Below are positions 45,162 through 53,247 of a DNA stretch of 64,000 nt, in pieces. The stretch is from Gaiellasilicea sp963829845. Lineage in GTDB: Bacteria; Actinomycetota; Thermoleophilia; Gaiellales; Gaiellaceae. Position numbers and translations under genes: made by a program. Every line of letters starts with the position of its first letter. Position 1 is the stretch's first letter. The DNA is taken from contig CAWHKD010000017.1 in NCBI GenBank assembly GCA_963829845.1, positions 62,001 to 126,000 of the forward strand, given 5' to 3'. The notes under the pieces were generated by a model that worked only from the letters and a program-made list of their open reading frames with translations, searched no databases and was not told the origin of the DNA.

Positions 45162-46055
45162 ATGACCCCCGTCCGGACGACAGCCCGAGGCTTGCTCCTC
45201 ACCGTGATTGCGTTCCTGCTCTGTGCCGGAGCCGCGGCCGCCGCACCCGATGCACCGGTGCCGCGGATCGTCTTCCCCATCCTCGGAGCGGCGACCTACA
45301 CGGATGATTTCGGCGATCCGCGCGGCCAGGGTGCGCACGAGGGGAACGACATGCTGGCGCCGCGCCGCGCGCTGGTCCTCGCTGCCGAGGCAGGCACGGT
45401 CAAGTTCCACACGACCTCGTCGCGCGCCGGCTGCATGCTCTACCTGAACGGCAGGAGCGGCACCGAGTACCTCTACATCCACCTCAACAACGACCTCACC
45501 GACACGAACGACAACCAGGGGTCGTGCGTTCCGGGGGTCGCATACGTGAAGGGGTTGAAGAGCGGAGCCAAGGTGGCGGCGGGAGAGGTGATCGCCTACG
45601 TCGGCGACTCCGGCGACGCAGACGGGATCGATCCTCACCTCCACTTCGAGGTGCACCCGAACGGCGGCGCGGCGACGAGCCCCTTCCCCTATCTGAACAA
45701 GGCGCGGCGCCTGCTCTTCGCCGCGCAGACGGGGACGACCTTCACGCTCGCGGTGACGGGGAAGGTGGCGAATGCGGCGGGCGAGGACCTCCAGGTCACG
45801 GTCGACCAGGTGCGCCAGTGGCCCGGTGGCCGCAAGGTCAAGCAGGCCGGTCAGAAGGTGCCGATCACGGTTCCCGAGACGGCGTCGATCGAGGGGATGG
45901 GCGGACGAACCCCGGTCTCGGTCTACCCCGCGCTCGAACTGCTGACCAAGGGTCTGCCCGTCACCGTCTGGACGGCGCCGGCCAAGGTGACGCCGGCCGC
46001 GCTCTTCGGCGCCCCGGGCGCGCTCGCCGCGTCCCGCGTCGTCGTCAAGCCGTAG
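45162..46055 (+). CDS. Secreted M23 (LytM-type) peptidase-like protein
   Basis: A 297-residue exported protein. The signal peptide (RGLLLTVIAFLLCAGAAAAAPDA) leads into an M23 domain with GAHEGNDM (zinc His and Asp) and DPHLHFEVH (H-x-H). YLYIHLNNDL is the other conserved strand. A C-terminal ~100 residues may bind cell wall. It would cut peptidoglycan cross-links, or be an inactive scaffold if metal ligands are incomplete; all three usual ligands are visible. The ATG at 45162 is chosen over an earlier in-frame start because the signal peptide begins there. No Shine-Dalgarno is evident. Confidence 0.85.
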   Translation: MTPVRTTARGLLLTVIAFLLCAGAAAAAPDAPVPRIVFPILGAATYTDDFGDPRGQGAHEGNDMLAPRRALVLAAEAGTVKFHTTSSRAGCMLYLNGRSGTEYLYIHLNNDLTDTNDNQGSCVPGVAYVKGLKSGAKVAAGEVIAYVGDSGDADGIDPHLHFEVHPNGGAATSPFPYLNKARRLLFAAQTGTTFTLAVTGKVANAAGEDLQVTVDQVRQWPGGRKVKQAGQKVPITVPETASIEGMGGRTPVSVYPALELLTKGLPVTVWTAPAKVTPAALFGAPGALAASRVVVKP

Positions 46056-46065
46056 CGGCTGCTCG

Positions 46066-46461
46066 TCAGACCGGGATCTTCGCGGTCAGGAAGTCGACAA
46101 TCTCCCTCGTCGGCGCGCCGGGCGTGAAGACGGCGGCGACGCCCTTGCCCTTCAGCTCCTCGGCGTCCTCGTTCGGGATCGTTCCGCCGACGAGCACGAG
46201 CACGTCGTCGACACCGTTCTCCTTCAGCCCCTCGAGGATCCGCGGCACGAGCGTCATGTGCGCGCCGGAGAGGATCGAGATCCCCACGGCGTCCGCGTCC
46301 TCCTGGATCGCCGTCTCCACAATCTGCTCCGGCGTCTGGTGCAGACCTGTGTAGATGACCTCCATTCCGGCGTCCCGGAGAGCCCTCGCGATGATCTTCG
46401 CCCCCCGGTCGTGACCGTCCAGACCGGGCTTCGCGATCACCACTCTGATCTTCCGGGCCAT
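46066..46461 (-). CDS. icmB: B12-binding small subunit of an acyl-CoA mutase
   Basis: A 131-residue cobalamin-binding protein. KPGLDGHDRGAKIIARALRDAG holds D-x-H-x2-G, whose His coordinates cobalt, and ISILSGAH and VLVGGTIP form the rest of the pocket. A stand-alone B12 subunit of this size pairs with a large subunit lacking the B12 domain; that gene is at 48635-50302. Family members include isobutyryl- and 2-hydroxyisobutyryl-CoA mutases. The ATG at 46461 is only 15 bp from the divergent MBL start. Confidence 0.9.
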   Translation of the reverse strand: MARKIRVVIAKPGLDGHDRGAKIIARALRDAGMEVIYTGLHQTPEQIVETAIQEDADAVGISILSGAHMTLVPRILEGLKENGVDDVLVLVGGTIPNEDAEELKGKGVAAVFTPGAPTREIVDFLTAKIPV

Positions 46462-46471
46462 CCCGTCGGCA

Positions 46472-46477
46472 AGTATA
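46472..46477 (-). promoter_or_regulatory. -10 element before the B12-subunit gene
   Basis: TATACT on the minus strand, 10 bp before the ATG at 46461. The divergent MBL start codon overlaps it. Confidence 0.4.
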
Positions 46478-47199
46478 TGGAGGTGAGGCTCACCGTCATC
46501 GGCTCGTCGCCCGCCTGGCCCAACCCCGGCGGAGCCTGTTCGGGCTACCTCGTCGAGGGGCGCTTGCTCCTCGATTGCGGCCCAGGCGTGCTCGCCAAGC
46601 TGCGCGAGCGTGAGCCGTGGCCGACGGTCGAGGCGATCGCGATCACGCATCTCCACCTCGACCACTGGGGCGACCTCATCCCCTGGGTGTGGGGCGGCCT
46701 CTACGGCCCCGGCGAGTCGGTGCCGAAGGCGAAGCTCTGGCTGCCGCCGGGGGCCCGCGACCAGCTCAGGCCCGTCCTCGCCGTGCTGGGGAGCGAGGAC
46801 ATGTTCGACCGCGCCTTCGAGGTATCCGAGTACCAGTCGCGGGTGCCGTTCACGGCCGCGGCCGGGCTCGAGGTGACGGCCGTGCCGGTCGACCACTACG
46901 ACATCCAAGCCTTCGGCTTCCGAGTCAAGGGCGACCGCGTCCTCGCCTACTCGGGCGACAGCGGCCCGTCCGAGGCGATCGCGGAACTGGCCCGCGACGC
47001 CGACCTGCTCCTGTCCGAGGCGACGCTCGAGAACGGCGGCTACGACGGGCCGTCTCGCGGCCACCTCTCGCCCGCGGAGGTGACGGATGTTGCCGCCGAC
47101 GCACGCGCGCTCCGGATCGTGCTCACCCATCGGCCTTTCGAGCGAGAGCCACCGCCCGGCATCGAGCTCGCTTACGACGGGCTCGAGCTCGAGTTCTAG
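46477..47199 (+). CDS. MBL-fold metallo-hydrolase (RNase Z-like)
   Basis: A 240-residue metallo-beta-lactamase-fold protein. THLHLDHWGD is the H-x-H-x-D-H motif; YSGDSGP supplies the bridging Asp, and LTHRPF the final His, giving two metal sites. The shape resembles RNase Z and PqqB-type hydrolases; the substrate is unknown. The ATG at 46477 fits the N-terminus MEVRLTVIGSSPAWPNPGGACSGYL. Its stop shares a CTAG with the convergent gene. Confidence 0.87.
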   Translation: MEVRLTVIGSSPAWPNPGGACSGYLVEGRLLLDCGPGVLAKLREREPWPTVEAIAITHLHLDHWGDLIPWVWGGLYGPGESVPKAKLWLPPGARDQLRPVLAVLGSEDMFDRAFEVSEYQSRVPFTAAAGLEVTAVPVDHYDIQAFGFRVKGDRVLAYSGDSGPSEAIAELARDADLLLSEATLENGGYDGPSRGHLSPAEVTDVAADARALRIVLTHRPFEREPPPGIELAYDGLELEF

Positions 47200-47933
47200 G
47201 GGAGCCGCGAGGCCTCGTAGGCCTTCTGCGCGCGGCGCGAGCGCACGCGCTCGATCACGAGCAGGGCGACGGGAACGAGGAGCGCGAGCGCAACCAGCGC
47301 CGCCGGCACGAGCAGCCAGACGGCCCCGAGGCTGGTCGATGCGCTCTGCGGAGCGAGGTCGACCCGGAACGGCGAGCCCTCGGATCGGCTCGGACGCGAT
47401 CCGCCGCCGCCCCGCGGCGACCAGGAGTCGATCAGCCAACGGCGCTTGGCGCCCGCGCCGGCCGAGCGGAGCGACAGGTTGAACACGGCGGGCCGGACGG
47501 CGGCGCCCGGCTGGGGGAACACCGCGACCTGGAGGCCGATCTCGTTGGCGTAGGAGTAGTCGAACTTCCAGCGCGCGTCGTCGACCGGGTACGGCACCAC
47601 CGGGATGTCGCCGTCGCGCCACTCGTCGCGGGTCGTGTCCCCGCGGAGATTCGGACCGACGAGCTCGTATGCCCGCTCGGCGTGCTCGCGGCGCACGGCC
47701 GTCTCGACGAACAGCGCGGCGGTGGCGATCACTGCGCGCCGCTCGGCAGGCGCCATCTTGACCGGGATCGGCGGTACGTAGATGTCCGCCTTCCCGTGCA
47801 GCGGCGTCTCGACAATCGTCGCCGTGTTCCAGAAGAAGATGCTGACGAGCGCGGCCGCCACGGCGACGGCGAGCAGGATGCCGACCTTGATCGCGCGCCG
47901 CCGAAAGCGCGGCGACGACAGCCGCCCGGCCAC
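47196..47933 (-). CDS. Two-helix membrane protein, paralogue of its neighbour
   Basis: About 245 residues: a basic N-terminus, helix 1 (KVGILLAVAVAAALVSIFFW), an extracytoplasmic domain of ~150 residues, and a C-terminal helix (AVWLLVPAALVALALLVPVALLVI) with a basic tail. The outer domain resembles that of the next gene: ETPLHGK...ERAYELVGPNLRGDTTRDEWRDGDIPVVPYP against ETPLSNR...SYDLVHPQLRQGMSKREWLTGNIPVVYYP. The family is unknown to me. GTG at 47933 is preferred; ATGs at 47993 and 47999 exist but lie inside a repeat element. Confidence 0.7.
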   Translation of the reverse strand: MAGRLSSPRFRRRAIKVGILLAVAVAAALVSIFFWNTATIVETPLHGKADIYVPPIPVKMAPAERRAVIATAALFVETAVRREHAERAYELVGPNLRGDTTRDEWRDGDIPVVPYPVDDARWKFDYSYANEIGLQVAVFPQPGAAVRPAVFNLSLRSAGAGAKRRWLIDSWSPRGGGGSRPSRSEGSPFRVDLAPQSASTSLGAVWLLVPAALVALALLVPVALLVIERVRSRRAQKAYEASRLP

Positions 47934-47969
47934 GCTACGAACTCGTCGCCACCGGGCCGCTGGAAGTGG

Positions 47970-48024
47970 CCCCTTCAGGGATCTCCGCGCCATCGGCATC
48001 CGCTCCCGCGGATGCCGATCCTGC
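47970..48024. repeat. CCCCTTCAGGG two-hairpin repeat, copy 2
   Basis: A 55-bp element like 41511-41566. Hairpin 2 here is a perfect 12-bp stem (ATCGGCATCCGC with GCGGATGCCGAT, loop TCCC). Where the stems differ from copy 1, most changes keep pairing. It lies between two same-strand paralogous genes. Confidence 0.55.
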
Positions 48025-48035
48025 GCCGGCGAACA

Positions 48036-48563
48036 TCAGTCGCGGGCGCTCGGGACCGCGGGCGCCGCACGCGGGACCCAATAGTTCACGCGCCACCGGG
48101 TGCCGGTCTTCTTCAGCCCGATGAAGAAGATCTGCGGCTTCACCTCGGTGGAATCCTTCGGCAGCAGCGCCACTTCGAGGATCGCCTCGTCCGGATAGGA
48201 CTCGTCGACCTTGAACGTCGCGGCCTCGATCGCCTTCGCGGGGTAATAGACGACGGGGATGTTCCCCGTCAGCCACTCGCGCTTCGACATCCCCTGCCGG
48301 AGCTGCGGGTGGACGAGGTCGTACGACTCGCCGAGGTTCTCGCGCGCGACCGCAGTCAGGATGAACCGGCCCGCGACGCGGCGCGCCTCCTTGTCGAGCG
48401 GAACTTGCTTCCGCGGGGTGAAGACCTGCGCCGGCCTGTTCGAGAGCGGCGTCTCCTGCGACGTGCCCGTGTCACCGAAGTAGGCGGTGGTGAAGGCCAC
48501 CACACCGGCCGTCAGGACGAGGCCGGCCAGGAGCGAGACCCGTCGGTGCGTGCGCGCGCTCAC
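48036..48563 (-). CDS. Single-helix membrane-anchored protein, paralogue of its neighbour
   Basis: A 175-residue protein: N-terminal helix (VSLLAGLVLTAGVVAFTTAYF) then an extracytoplasmic domain. ARENLGESYDLVHPQLRQGMSKREWLTGNIPVVYYPA and WRVNYWVPR are shared in kind with the downstream paralogue, and the fold may be NTF2-like (a guess from the pattern). It lacks the second helix of the paralogue. It lies between the large mutase subunit and the paralogue. Function unknown. Confidence 0.72.
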   Translation of the reverse strand: MSARTHRRVSLLAGLVLTAGVVAFTTAYFGDTGTSQETPLSNRPAQVFTPRKQVPLDKEARRVAGRFILTAVARENLGESYDLVHPQLRQGMSKREWLTGNIPVVYYPAKAIEAATFKVDESYPDEAILEVALLPKDSTEVKPQIFFIGLKKTGTRWRVNYWVPRAAPAVPSARD

Positions 48564-48634
48564 GTCCCCTAGGACGGCGGCCGTCTCTGTTCAGTTAGAT
48601 GAAGGACAGGTTAAGCAGTTGAAAACACGGAGGT

Positions 48635-50302
48635 TCAAAAGACGGGGGTCTCCCGCCACGTCCCCCAGACCTCCCGCCACGCGTCGCAGATCTCACCCAT
48701 CGTCACGTAGTCGCGGGCGGCGTCGAGGATGGTCGGCATCAGGTTGACGTCGTCCCGCGCCGAGGCCTCCTTCAGCGCCGCCAGCCGCTGCTCAACCTTC
48801 GCCGAGTCGCGCCGGCCCTTCAGCGCGGTCACCCGCTCGATCTGCTGCCGCTCGAGCGCGGCGTCGATCTTGAGGATCTCGAGCGGCGTCTCGTCCTCGA
48901 GCTGGTAGCGGTTGACGCCGACGACGACCCGCTCGCCGCGCTCGACCTCCTCCTGATAGCGAAATGCCGAATCTGCTATCTCTCGTTGCGGGAAGTTCTG
49001 TTTGATCGCCTCGACCATGCCGCCCAGCTTCTCGATCCGGTCGAAGTACTCGTACGCCTGAGCCTCGATCCGGTTCGTCAGCTCCTCGACGTAGTAGGAG
49101 CCGCCGAGCGGGTCGATCGTGTTGACGACTCCGGTCTCGTGCGCGATCACCTGCTGCGTACGGAGCGCGATCCGGACCGCATCCTCGGTCGGCAGCGCGA
49201 GCGCTTCGTCGAACGAGTTCGTGTGCAGGCTCTGGGTGCCGCCGAGCACGGCCGCGAGCGCCTCGATCGCAGTCCGGACGATGTTCACCTCGGGCTGCTG
49301 CGCCGTCAGCGAGACGCCTGCGGTCTGGGTGTGGAAGCGCATCAGCCAGGAGCGCGGATTGCGGGCGCCGAAACGGTCTCGCAGCTCACGCGCCCAGATC
49401 CGGCGCGCGGCACGGTACTTCGCGATCTCCTCGAAGAAGTCGAGGTGGGCGTTGAAGAAGAAGCTGAGCCGCGGCGCGAACTCGTCGACGTCGAGCCCGC
49501 GCTCGACTGCCCACTCGACGTAGGTGAAGCCGTCGGCGAGCGTGAAGGCGAGCTCCTGGGCCGCGGTCGAGCCGGCCTCTCGGATGTGGTAGCCAGAGAT
49601 CGAGATCGGATGCCACTTCGGCAGCTCGCGCGAGCAGTACTCGACCATGTCGGTGACGAGCCGCATCGACGGCTCGGGCGGGAAGATGTACTCCTTCTGC
49701 GCGATGTACTCCTTGAGGATGTCCGTCTGGATCGTCCCGCGCAGGTGCTCCGCCGGGACGCCCTGCTCCTCCCCGACAGCGATGTAGAACGCGAGCAGGA
49801 TCGCCGCCGGCGAGTTGATCGTCATCGAGGTCGAGACGTCGCCGAGCGGGATCCCGCGGAAGAGCGTCTCCATGTCCTCGAGCGAGTCGATCGCAACCCC
49901 CTCGCGGCCGACCTCGCCTTCCGACCGCGGGTGGTCGGAGTCGTAGCCCATGAGCGTCGGCATGTCGAAAGCGGTCGAGAGCCCGGTCTGGCCGTGGTCG
50001 AGCAGGTACCGGAAGCGCTCGTTCGTCTCGACGGCGGTGCCGAAGCCCGCGAACTGCCGCATCGTCCAGAGCTTGCCTCGATACATCGACGGATAGACGC
50101 CGCGCGTGAACGGGAAGACGCCCGGGTAGCCGAGGTCACGGTCGTAGTCGACCGTCACCGTGTCGGGCGTGACGAGCGGCTCGTTGTCAAGCCCGGAGAT
50201 CGTCGAGAAGAGCTCGCCCTGCCGCTCGGGGGTGCGGTCGTACAGCTCCTCGCGCCAGGCCTGCGTCGCGTCCAGCGAGTCGCGATCCTCGGTCGTCGCC
50301 AT
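48635..50302 (-). CDS. icmA: Adenosylcobalamin-dependent acyl-CoA mutase large subunit (isobutyryl-CoA mutase type)
   Basis: A 555-residue TIM-barrel subunit with no B12 domain. The residue that is Tyr89 in methylmalonyl-CoA mutase is Phe84 here (RQFAGF), and the substrate-carboxylate Arg207 is Gln202 (AQKEYIFPP), the pair known for isobutyryl-CoA mutase. DPLGGSYYVEELT and HTQTAGVSLTAQQP are typical. It would interconvert isobutyryl-CoA and butyryl-CoA with the B12 subunit at 46066-46461. The ATG at 50302 is chosen over an upstream in-frame start because the family N-terminus fits. Confidence 0.93.
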   Translation of the reverse strand: MATTEDRDSLDATQAWREELYDRTPERQGELFSTISGLDNEPLVTPDTVTVDYDRDLGYPGVFPFTRGVYPSMYRGKLWTMRQFAGFGTAVETNERFRYLLDHGQTGLSTAFDMPTLMGYDSDHPRSEGEVGREGVAIDSLEDMETLFRGIPLGDVSTSMTINSPAAILLAFYIAVGEEQGVPAEHLRGTIQTDILKEYIAQKEYIFPPEPSMRLVTDMVEYCSRELPKWHPISISGYHIREAGSTAAQELAFTLADGFTYVEWAVERGLDVDEFAPRLSFFFNAHLDFFEEIAKYRAARRIWARELRDRFGARNPRSWLMRFHTQTAGVSLTAQQPEVNIVRTAIEALAAVLGGTQSLHTNSFDEALALPTEDAVRIALRTQQVIAHETGVVNTIDPLGGSYYVEELTNRIEAQAYEYFDRIEKLGGMVEAIKQNFPQREIADSAFRYQEEVERGERVVVGVNRYQLEDETPLEILKIDAALERQQIERVTALKGRRDSAKVEQRLAALKEASARDDVNLMPTILDAARDYVTMGEICDAWREVWGTWRETPVF

Positions 50303-50528
50303 GCCGGCGATTGTACGTGCGCCTGCTCGGACGCGGCTCGCGCGGCTCCCTCGAGCGAGGCACTCGACCTCTACCTCAGCTTTACGGTTGCCTCGTGCCA
50401 CGGAAAGCCGCCGCCACCACCGCCGCCGGTATCCGGCCGCTCCGGCCTGCCCGGAAGGGTCGCTCGGCTCCGCCGGCCGGCGCGGAGTCGGTCAGCCGCA
50501 CGACCAGGCTCACGCTCGTCGCCGGTCG

Positions 50529-51272
50529 CTAGGCCGCGGCCTGCACCGCGAACGCGATGCCGACGACCACGAGCACGGCGCCGAGCGCCAGCCGCAGCGC
50601 GTTCTCGTCGAAGCGTCCGGTGGCGTGCGCGCCGAGCCAGCCACCGGGGATCGCGCCGGCGAGCCCGGCGAGCAGGATCGGCCAGTCGACACCGGTCCCG
50701 CCCGCGAACGTCACAAAGCCGGCGACGCCGAGGAGGAAGCCGACGGCGAGGTTCGTCCCGGCCGCCCGCTTGACGTCCATGCCGACGGCGCGGACGAGCG
50801 TCGGCATCCGCAGCGTGCCGAGGATGACGCCGACAGCGCCTCCGAGGGCACCGATGCCGAGCCCGCCGGCGACGGCGGGCCAGAGCCGCAGCCGTTCGCG
50901 TTCCCTCGGCCGAACCGGCCTGAGGGCAAGATCGATGCCGCTCCAGAGGAGTACCGCCGCGATCGCGCCCTCGAGCAGCCGTTCCGAGACGTCGCCGGCG
51001 GCCAGTGCGCCGAGGATCGCGCCCGCGACCGACGGCGGCGCCATCCAGGCAACGATGCGCCAGTCGACGCGGCGCTCCCGTGCGTGGCGGATCGCCCCGG
51101 CTCCTGCCGACGCGGCCGAGATCGCGATGTTCGTCCCGGCAGCGGCCAGCGGGCTGCCGGTCAGCGCCACGATCAGCGGCAGCCGAAGCGTCCCGAGCAC
51201 GAGCCCGAGCATCGAGCCGAGGTACCCGGCGACGAACGAGCCTGCAAAGGCCAAGACCTGTCCCCAACTCAC
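50529..51272 (-). CDS. TSUP (TauE/SafE) family membrane transporter
   Basis: A 247-residue protein of about eight helices with internal duplication: GSMLGLVLGTLRLPLIVALTGSPLAAAGTNIAISAASAG and GGAVGVILGTLRMPTLVRAVGMDVKRAAGTNLAVGFLLG. TSUP proteins export or import sulfur-containing or organic anions; which one is unknown. It is first of nothing obvious: the next gene downstream (mutase) is 226 bp away. Confidence 0.88.
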   Translation of the reverse strand: MSWGQVLAFAGSFVAGYLGSMLGLVLGTLRLPLIVALTGSPLAAAGTNIAISAASAGAGAIRHARERRVDWRIVAWMAPPSVAGAILGALAAGDVSERLLEGAIAAVLLWSGIDLALRPVRPRERERLRLWPAVAGGLGIGALGGAVGVILGTLRMPTLVRAVGMDVKRAAGTNLAVGFLLGVAGFVTFAGGTGVDWPILLAGLAGAIPGGWLGAHATGRFDENALRLALGAVLVVVGIAFAVQAAA

Positions 51273-51380
51273 GGTTCGCGCTCGCGCTCCTGGCGCGTGG
51301 CTCGCGGTGCGTAGGCCGGGGTCACAGTAGGTGAATACGGGGCGCCGGCCGGAGCGCCGCGAGGGGCGCGAGGGCTCGCC

Positions 51381-51405
51381 GGAGGCCGGCTCCGCCGGCC
51401 GGGAG
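51381..51405. repeat. GGAG-hairpin intergenic repeat, copy 3
   Basis: A 25-bp copy: GGAG, stem GCCGG/CCGGC, loop CTCCG, then CGGGAG. It lies in the 159-bp spacer downstream of the adenosyltransferase, which contains further GC palindromes but no gene. Confidence 0.55.
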
Positions 51406-51431
51406 GCAAGCCCGGCCAGGGGAGCGAGACG

Positions 51432-52016
51432 CTAGCGCGAGCTCCCAGGCTTCCACAGCGGCTCGTCCTGGCCGGCGGACGCGTTCGCCGCGCGGGCGAG
51501 GATGAAGAGCAGGTCGGAGAGCCGGTTCAGATAGCGGAGCACAAGCGGGTTCAGGTCGACCTCCTGCGCGCCGAGGAGGACGTCGCGCTCGGCGCGGCGG
51601 CAGATCGTCCGGGCGACGTGCAGCCGTGCCGACGCCTCGATGCCGCCGGGCAGGACGAAGCTGCGGAGCTCCGGCAGGTCGGCGTTGAAGTCGTCGCAGA
51701 GCTGCTCGAGCGCGTCGATCATCGGCTGCTCGACCCGGAGGCGGTCGCCGACGCCCCACGGCACGGACAGGTCGGCCCCGACGTCGAAGAGCTCGTTCTG
51801 GATCCGGACGAGCGGCTCGCGCATCGCGTCGGGCAGCTCCCCGGCGAGCACGACCCCGATGGCGGAGTTGAGCTCGTCGACGGTGCCGAACGCGCCGATC
51901 CGGCAGTCGAGCTTCGACACGCGCGAACCGTCTCCGAGCGAGGTCTCGCCCTCGTCCCCGCCGCGCGTGTAGATCCGCGTCAGGCGGACGGGCTCATCGC
52001 GCCGGCGCGGGCTCAC
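51432..52016 (-). CDS. PduO-type cob(I)yrinic acid a,c-diamide/cobalamin adenosyltransferase
   Basis: A 194-residue ATP:cob(I)alamin adenosyltransferase, which makes the adenosylcobalamin used by the mutase. TRGGDEGETSLGDGSRVSK at the N-terminus binds ATP; ARTICRRAERDV and LRYLNRLSDLLFILAR complete the site. The ATG overlaps the acyl-CoA dehydrogenase gene by 23 bp, so the two are coupled. Context suggests a supply role for the nearby B12 enzyme. Confidence 0.95.
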   Translation of the reverse strand: MSPRRRDEPVRLTRIYTRGGDEGETSLGDGSRVSKLDCRIGAFGTVDELNSAIGVVLAGELPDAMREPLVRIQNELFDVGADLSVPWGVGDRLRVEQPMIDALEQLCDDFNADLPELRSFVLPGGIEASARLHVARTICRRAERDVLLGAQEVDLNPLVLRYLNRLSDLLFILARAANASAGQDEPLWKPGSSR

Positions 52017-53157
52017 GCTGCAGGTCCAGGATCCGGCGGGCGATCACGAGCCGCTGGATCTCGCTCGTCCCTTCGTAGATCTCGGTGATCTTCGCGTCGC
52101 GGTAGTAGCGCTCGACGGGGAACTCCTTCGTGTAGCCGTAGCCGCCGAGGATCTGGATCGCCTCAGCGGTCTGGCGCCGCGCCATCTCCGAGGCGAACAG
52201 CTTCGCCTTCGCGCCCGCCTCGGTGTGCGGCTCGCCCTGCTCCTTCAGCCAGGCGGCCCGGTAGACGAGCAGCCGCGCCGCGTCGATCTCCGTCGACATG
52301 TCCGCGAGCTTGAACTGGATCGCCTGGTGCTCTGCGATCCGCTTGCCGAAGGTGCGCCGCTCCTTCGCGTAGCCGCGGGCCACGTCGTAGGCGGCCTGGG
52401 CGATCCCGAGCGCCTGGGCGGCGATCCCGATCCGGCCGCCGTCGAGCGTCGACATCGCGATCGCAAAGCCGCGGCCCTCCTCGTGCAGCAGCCGGTCGCG
52501 GCCGACCTGTGCGCCCTCGATCACGAGATCGACGGTCGAGGACGAGTTGAGCCCGAGCTTCTCCTCTTCGCGCGTCACCCGCACGTGCTCGGCGTCGAGC
52601 AGGAACGCGGAGACGCCGCGCGCTCCCTCGATCTCGGGCTCGCTGCGGGCGAAGGTGAGGAAGGTACCCGCATAGCTGCCGTTCGTGATCCACTGCTTGG
52701 CGCCGGTGATCGTCCAGCCGTCCGCGTCGGCGTCTGCGCGCGTCCGGATCGAGCCCGCGTCGGAGCCGGCCTCCGGCTCGGTGAGCGCGAAGGCGCCGAT
52801 CGCTTGGCCGCTCGCGAGCGGCGGCACGAAGCGCTCGCGCTGCTCCTCGGTGCCGAACGCGAGGATCGGCAGCGTGCACGCGCTCGTGTGGACGGCGACC
52901 GTGACGCCGACGCCGGCATCGGCGCGCGAGAGCTCTTCGAGCACGAGGATGTAGGAGATGAAATCGGCGCCGGCGCCGCCGAGCTCGGCCGGGACGCAGA
53001 CGCCCATCAGCCCCAGCTCGCCGAGCTTCTCGTAGAGCGTGGTCGGGAAGCGATGCTCGCGGTCCCAGGCGGCGGCGTTCGGCTCGATCTCGGCCTGCGC
53101 GACCTCCCGCGCGAGCGCCTGGATCTCCCGCTGGTCCGCAGTCAGAGCGAAGTCCAT
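51994..53157 (-). CDS. Acyl-CoA dehydrogenase
   Basis: A 387-residue flavoenzyme that introduces the alpha-beta double bond and passes electrons to ETF. AFALTEPEAGSDAGS (FAD site), GGYGYTKEFPVERYYRDAKITEIYEGTSEIQR with the catalytic Glu in YEGTSE, and QWITNGSYA fit short-chain or isobutyryl/butyryl-type enzymes. Substrate length cannot be fixed by eye. TAGACT lies 8 bp before the ATG, so the mRNA is probably leaderless. Confidence 0.95.
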   Translation of the reverse strand: MDFALTADQREIQALAREVAQAEIEPNAAAWDREHRFPTTLYEKLGELGLMGVCVPAELGGAGADFISYILVLEELSRADAGVGVTVAVHTSACTLPILAFGTEEQRERFVPPLASGQAIGAFALTEPEAGSDAGSIRTRADADADGWTITGAKQWITNGSYAGTFLTFARSEPEIEGARGVSAFLLDAEHVRVTREEEKLGLNSSSTVDLVIEGAQVGRDRLLHEEGRGFAIAMSTLDGGRIGIAAQALGIAQAAYDVARGYAKERRTFGKRIAEHQAIQFKLADMSTEIDAARLLVYRAAWLKEQGEPHTEAGAKAKLFASEMARRQTAEAIQILGGYGYTKEFPVERYYRDAKITEIYEGTSEIQRLVIARRILDLQREPAPAR

Positions 53158-53165
53158 CGCCCCAG

Positions 53166-53171
53166 AGTCTA
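53166..53171 (-). promoter_or_regulatory. -10 element of a leaderless promoter for the acyl-CoA dehydrogenase
   Basis: TAGACT on the minus strand, 8 bp before the ATG at 53157; it overlaps the left end of the 78-bp inverted repeat. Confidence 0.45.
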
Positions 53172-53247
53172 GGAGGGTTTGGCGGAGTCTGCCTCGTCGC
53201 CGAAGCGCGGCTCCGCGACCCAGTGTCGACTTCGCCAAACCCTCCTA
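53170..53247. terminator. 78-bp hairpin with 20-bp arms after the HD-GYP gene
   Basis: Arms 53170-53189 and 53228-53247 are inverted copies matching at 19 of 20 bases (TAGGAGGGTTTGGCG shared). The sequence between can also fold. The right arm contains the TAG stop of the HD-GYP gene, so the structure begins in the last codon and ends at the promoter of the next gene: a likely terminator, or a small inserted element. Confidence 0.6.
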
